This document shows, one piece after another, positions 61,239 through 64,000 of a stretch of DNA of 64,000 bases. The notes under the pieces were generated by a model, which saw only the letters and a program-made list of their open reading frames with translations, was not told the DNA's origin and searched no databases. Numbering within the stretch: position 1 is the first letter of the stretch; each line of letters begins with the position of its first letter. A program made the translations under genes and the position numbers. The stretch is from Hydractinia symbiolongicarpus (Eukaryota; Cnidaria; Hydrozoa; Anthoathecata; Hydractiniidae). The stretch is from NCBI RefSeq assembly GCF_029227915.1, contig NC_079883.1, forward strand, positions 23,436,001 to 23,500,000. The letters run 5' to 3'.

Positions 61239-63055
61239 TTGTTGCTGTTGCTGTTGTTATTGCTAATGTTCTATTGTCAATGTTCTTATTGTCAATGTTA
61301 ATGTTCTTATTGTTAATGTTAATGTTGTTATTGTTGTTGTTGCTGATATTTTGGTTGATGATGCTGTTGTTGTTGTCGTTATTGTCACCGTCCTGTCTTT
61401 GTTGTTGTTTTTCTCGATGCATTCTCCTTCTCGTCGTGGTCGATGTTGTTATTTGTTGTCGTCTATATCGTCTTCAGTATTGTTTATGTTGTCTGTTTAC
61501 TTTTCGTTTTTTTAGTTTGGTAGATACATTCAGCGATGAGAATGGTTTTCTTGATTTTTCAAGATCACAAAATGGGTCAGGAATGAGTAAGCGCGCACAG
61601 GTCAGTATCTTAGCGTTGCACTGTGTAACCCTACGATAGATTGTGTGTTTTCATGTAAGCGGTAAAACTATTTGCAGATAAAAACAAGGAGGTGTAGAGG
61701 AAAACCTCTTTTCCTAAAAGAAACTGTTTTTAAATATATATGAAAGAAATTTAGTCCGTATAATTTTTTTCTTTAAAACTAAAGTAGATGTGTGTATGTA
61801 TAGTGAGAATGCTACAAACTTCCACAAAATATAGGTGGGCGCTGACGTGAATTATTCCCTAACGTTGACACGTTAGGAAATAATTCAAAAATGTAACTAG
61901 CTGCATAAACGCTGCTTAGCTAACCCACGTATCTGAGGAAGTAGCTTGACAGTTGTGGAGAATTCTAGAGTGGATACATTTTGCCAACTTTGTAAGACGA
62001 CCGAAAAGTATCATTGTTTCAGTATTTTGGCGTGTGTAGGCTTTAGGTTGTAGGGTGCAAATCTACTAGTAATTTGTTGATAAGCTGGTTAACTCTTATT
62101 AGATGTCTTTCTGGATGTTAAATTGCAGTGTGTTTGTATGCATTGTTTGAATTTAGTGTAAGAAGTTCATCGCAGAATTAAATCGCATTTCCGAGAGAGA
62201 AAAAAACTCGCTCTTCAACGTCGACCAAATGTACCGCATTTCAAAGGTAAGAATTTTTTTGATCGTTCAGTGCAAACATCTTTACCCTTAACAGTCTAAA
62301 CGTGATTATGAGATTGGCTGAGTCTGTCTACCAGCTTACAAAATATATGCCGAACTGAAACGGAATCGATAGGTTATCGATTCTAACAAAAAAGTTCTGT
62401 TTAATTCGGTCGGTTTTTTTATTACCGATGTAGTGAAATGCAGCGAAATTTGTTTTAGTGGGGCAATCGAGGGGACAAGAAAAACTGCCCCTTAGCGAAA
62501 ATATCACTAAATCAAACCTCAGCGAGCTTGCAATTTGGCAAAATATTTTACCTAAGGTTTTTAAGGAATTACTAATTTGTTATGGAAAAACCAATTTGTA
62601 AAAATCTGTCGTTTCTTGGGAAACAACAGCTATAAATTCGCAAATTAAGTCCCAGCTAAGACGAGATTCCTGCTGTAGTGTCATTAAATATGCTATAGAT
62701 TTTTCCAAGCATAATTTGTATGAGCCGAGTGAAGTCGATTAAAGCCGAGTTTGATAATTTGTATGAGCCGAGTGAAGTCGATTAAAGCCTAGTTTGATAA
62801 TTTGTATGAGCCGAGTGAAGTCGATTAAAGCCGAGTTTGATAATTTGTATGAGCCGAGTGAAGTCGATTAAAGCCGAGTTTGATTTTTTTTAACAGCAAT
62901 TGGGCAGTTTGATAACTTTATTTTTTCTTTCATCATAGCAACTGAAACTACAAACAGATAATTTCGAAGACTTTATATCAACGCTGAATAATCAAAACTT
63001 TTTATTGAAGAAAGGACCAAGATTATACCAGCTTCAAACTGCCAGTTGTTTGTAG
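51506..63055 (+). CDS. MCM8: MCM8 DNA helicase (812 aa, 23 exons)
   Basis: Exons: 51506-51623, 51843-51929, 53343-53425, 53826-53886, 53995-54083, 54431-54554, 55425-55525, 55867-55908, 57200-57285, 57435-57517, 57739-57807, 58168-58295, 58380-58469, 58603-58665, 58739-58958, 59386-59494, 59919-60125, 60252-60468, 60752-60844, 61082-61158, 61516-61600, 62157-62246, 62939-63055; 2439 nt. With MCM9 this AAA+ helicase acts in homologous recombination repair and meiosis. An RG/GY-rich N-terminus precedes an OB region with a zinc-binding set at Cys214, 217, 236 and 241. Walker A GDPGLGKS (423-430) is the MCM8-type form. Walker B CIDE is at 485-488, sensor-1 AANP at 528-531, and the SRFD arginine finger is Arg555. 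The C-terminal winged helix ends GPRLYQLQT. Length is close to human MCM8 (about 840). The region coded by exon 12 and the end of exon 17 diverges most. Intron 17 could be retained in frame. Confidence 0.95.
51930..53342 (+). other. intron 2 of MCM8
   Basis: A 1.4-kb intron with donor GTAAGT and acceptor TTTTTCAG. Carries a LINE 3' fragment (about 52205-52672). The rest is AT-rich without recognised features. Confidence 0.7.
52205..52672 (+). mobile_element. 5'-truncated non-LTR retrotransposon (LINE) fragment
   Basis: The frame from 52236 encodes the typical C-terminal end of a LINE reverse transcriptase: [20 protein letters not shown], a Cys-containing MRMVRWMC, then [15 protein letters not shown]. 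After a frame change come [12 protein letters not shown] and [10 protein letters not shown], also family-typical. It ends in an ATGATGATGATGA tail (52660-52672), a common simple-repeat 3' end of such elements. Same strand as MCM8. Dead copy. Confidence 0.85.
54555..55424 (+). other. intron 6 of MCM8
   Basis: Holds a degenerate tandem duplication (54846-54930 resembles 55022-55100, period about 177 bp, shared TTTAAAGAGA-TATATTT-TTA and GCACTTTCT blocks) and, at 55309-55403, an inverted partial copy of the TTAA MITE. No coding signal. Confidence 0.55.
55309..55403 (-). mobile_element. partial copy of the TTAA MITE, inverted
   Basis: Its reverse complement matches 30300-30390 almost base by base (ACTTTAGTGACTTACAC-GAAAGTCGAG) and ends GTTTCGTAGCCCCTTTAA. 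Only one terminal repeat is present. Confidence 0.7.
55909..57199 (+). other. intron 8 of MCM8
   Basis: A 1.3-kb intron. Two stretches, about 55975-56075 and 56200-56300, look like diverged copies of one another, and 56505-56585 resembles 6420-6500. No coding sequence. It splits the zinc-binding Cys pairs between exons 7 and 9. Confidence 0.45.
58959..59385 (+). other. intron 15 of MCM8
   Basis: Most of this intron is a tRNA-derived SINE on the minus strand (59098-59345). Splice sites GTATGT and TTATTAG are acceptable. Confidence 0.65.
59098..59345 (-). mobile_element. tRNA-derived SINE
   Basis: On the minus strand the 5' end has an A-box-like TGGTAGGTTAGTGATAGAG and, 32 nt on, a B-box-like GGATTCAAACC, in tRNA spacing. 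A non-tRNA body of about 180 nt follows. It is GC-richer than the host intron. No poly(A)-like tail was seen. Confidence 0.55.
59731..59793. mobile_element. minimal TTAA-flanked MITE in MCM8 intron 16
   Basis: TGGGGCTACAAAACG at the left and complement of CGTAGCCCCT at the right, bounded by TTAA at 59727-59730 and 59794-59797. Only 63 bp, so mostly terminal repeat. Confidence 0.6.
61159..61515 (+). repeat. GTT trinucleotide microsatellite in MCM8 intron 20
   Basis: Pure TTG/TTGT runs at about 61168-61245, then interrupted GTT, AATGTT and GTTATT variants to about 61440, filling most of the intron. Long open frames on both strands here are compositional, not genes. Confidence 0.9.
62247..62938 (+). 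other. intron 22 of MCM8
   Basis: Donor GTAAGA, acceptor CATCATAG. Its last third is a 43-bp minisatellite (about 62711-62885). Confidence 0.7.
62711..62885. repeat. 43-bp minisatellite, 4 copies
   Basis: The unit starts GAGCCGAGTGAAGTCGATTA and continues AAGCCGAGTTTGATAATTTGTAT. Copies are nearly identical (one GCCGAG to GCCTAG change), implying recent amplification. Confidence 0.9.
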
Positions 63056-64000
63056 CTGTGCGGTTATGAATCATCCAGAAGTGTGAAGAACTTTGTGAGA
63101 ATTGAGAAGAACTTTGAGAGTTGTGAAGAACTTTGTGAGAGTTAAGGAGAACTTTTTCAGAACTAAAAAGAACTTTGTGAGAATTGAGAAAAACTTTGTG
63201 AGGATTAAGAACTAGGTAAGAATTAAGGAGAACGGTTTATATTGTACACAGAATGCTTTTTGGAAGCAAACAAGATATTTTTTGAGTATACGATTGTATA
63301 TGGCTGTATATGTTTTAAATTGTAGTTTATATTTATACAAGAGTATTGTATATATCAGTTTAACTTTGTTGTCAAAAGTATTACGCAACGTTTACACTAT
63401 ACTATGGATATTTTTAATTGCCACAACTTATAAATTACAAGAATTAGTAAAAGTAAGTTAATATACAAGGTTTACCCCCTGTAGCCAACGACCCACAAGA
63501 ACAGTCAAACTTGATGACGTGCAGAGTGGTTGAACGCGTATGCCGGGCTTAAAGGGAAAATACTAATGCTATAAAGCATCAATACTCAAGCAGAATTATT
63601 TTCTTAGCGTAAAATGAGTGGAGCTTTACCATCAATTCAAAATATCATTTCCTGAGCGGAACTTACTCGTCGACGTCTGTTGAAGCCAGTTTAAAAGCCA
63701 ATCATAAAACTGAAACTAAAATGGACAATTTGTTTTTTTTTCTTTTCGCGAACATAAACTTTTTCAAGTTCTTTCAAAATTTCCGAACTATAAACAAAGT
63801 CGCGTGTACTTTTATGAACCAGTGATGACAAGAAGCTTTTGTCAATGTTTTCTCTTTCTGCCATTATACAGCTTTGTTATTTCTGACATTCGCAATAAGT
63901 GGGAAATACTTGTTTTTCTGTATGAAGAATTAAAAATTAATTTTGTTGTGGATAGCGATGTCTGATTTGTTTTCGGCTTATTAAAAGCGCAGTAAAGTCG
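63056..64000 (+). other. MCM8 3' UTR and flank
   Basis: Begins with a degenerate tandem repeat (63085-63235) and then AT-rich sequence to the window end. No canonical AATAAA was seen close to the stop; no further gene recognised. Confidence 0.5.
63085..63235 (+). repeat. degenerate tandem repeat in the MCM8 3' UTR
   Basis: About six units of form GAAGAACTTTGTGAGAATTG, 20-25 bp each, with length variation. Likely transcribed. Confidence 0.75.

Noticed and set aside
61009-61639. Long open frames on both strands (Asn/Thr-rich and Val/Leu-rich proteins)
   Set aside because: They are translations of the GTT microsatellite in MCM8 intron 20; the real exons 20 and 21 flank it in known MCM8 sequence.

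Overview
The window looks like animal nuclear DNA, most likely from a cnidarian and perhaps a hydrozoan; this is inference from content, not from a search. It is AT-rich, with many short GT-AG introns and metazoan gene families, and nearly half of it is noncoding DNA carrying many small transposon relics. I see no operons, bacterial genes, CRISPR arrays or rRNA.

Five multi-exon genes can be assembled exon by exon with all splice phases closing. (1) 4625-18534 (+): a single-pass membrane protein of 883 residues with one PDZ domain and a long Ser-rich tail. (2) 27190-24389 (-): FPGT, fucose-1-phosphate guanylyltransferase, 589 residues, 5 exons. (3) 32313-35312 (+): a secreted PAN/apple-like plus EGF-like protein with a C-terminal domain I cannot name, 282 residues. 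(4) 43154-50828 (+): AUH, mitochondrial 3-methylglutaconyl-CoA hydratase, 303 residues, 7 exons. (5) 51506-63055 (+): MCM8, the meiotic/recombination MCM helicase, 812 residues, 23 exons. A possible first coding exon of a sixth gene lies on the minus strand at 1847-1811. The genes have no evident common pathway; this is ordinary animal gene order.

The noncoding DNA holds the more unusual material. AUH intron 4 contains a complete-ended Tigger/pogo-like transposon (46831-49791, TA target site) with a decayed transposase on the minus strand and an intact, divergently oriented HIRAN-like ORF (49217-49645). A TTAA-flanked MITE (47251-47924) sits inside that transposase gene. Between 35.3 and 43.2 kb are two neighbouring elements with the same terminal repeats and perfect 6-bp target duplications (39364-40199 and 40751-41722). 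Elsewhere there are four Helitron-like miniature elements, a TA-flanked MITE, a TTAA-flanked MITE family present at three sites, palindromic MITEs with 8-9 bp duplications, a LINE 3' fragment, a tRNA-derived SINE, and several minisatellites in MCM8.

Exon boundaries were read by eye from splice consensus, reading frame and remembered family structure; UTRs and transcription starts are not resolved.
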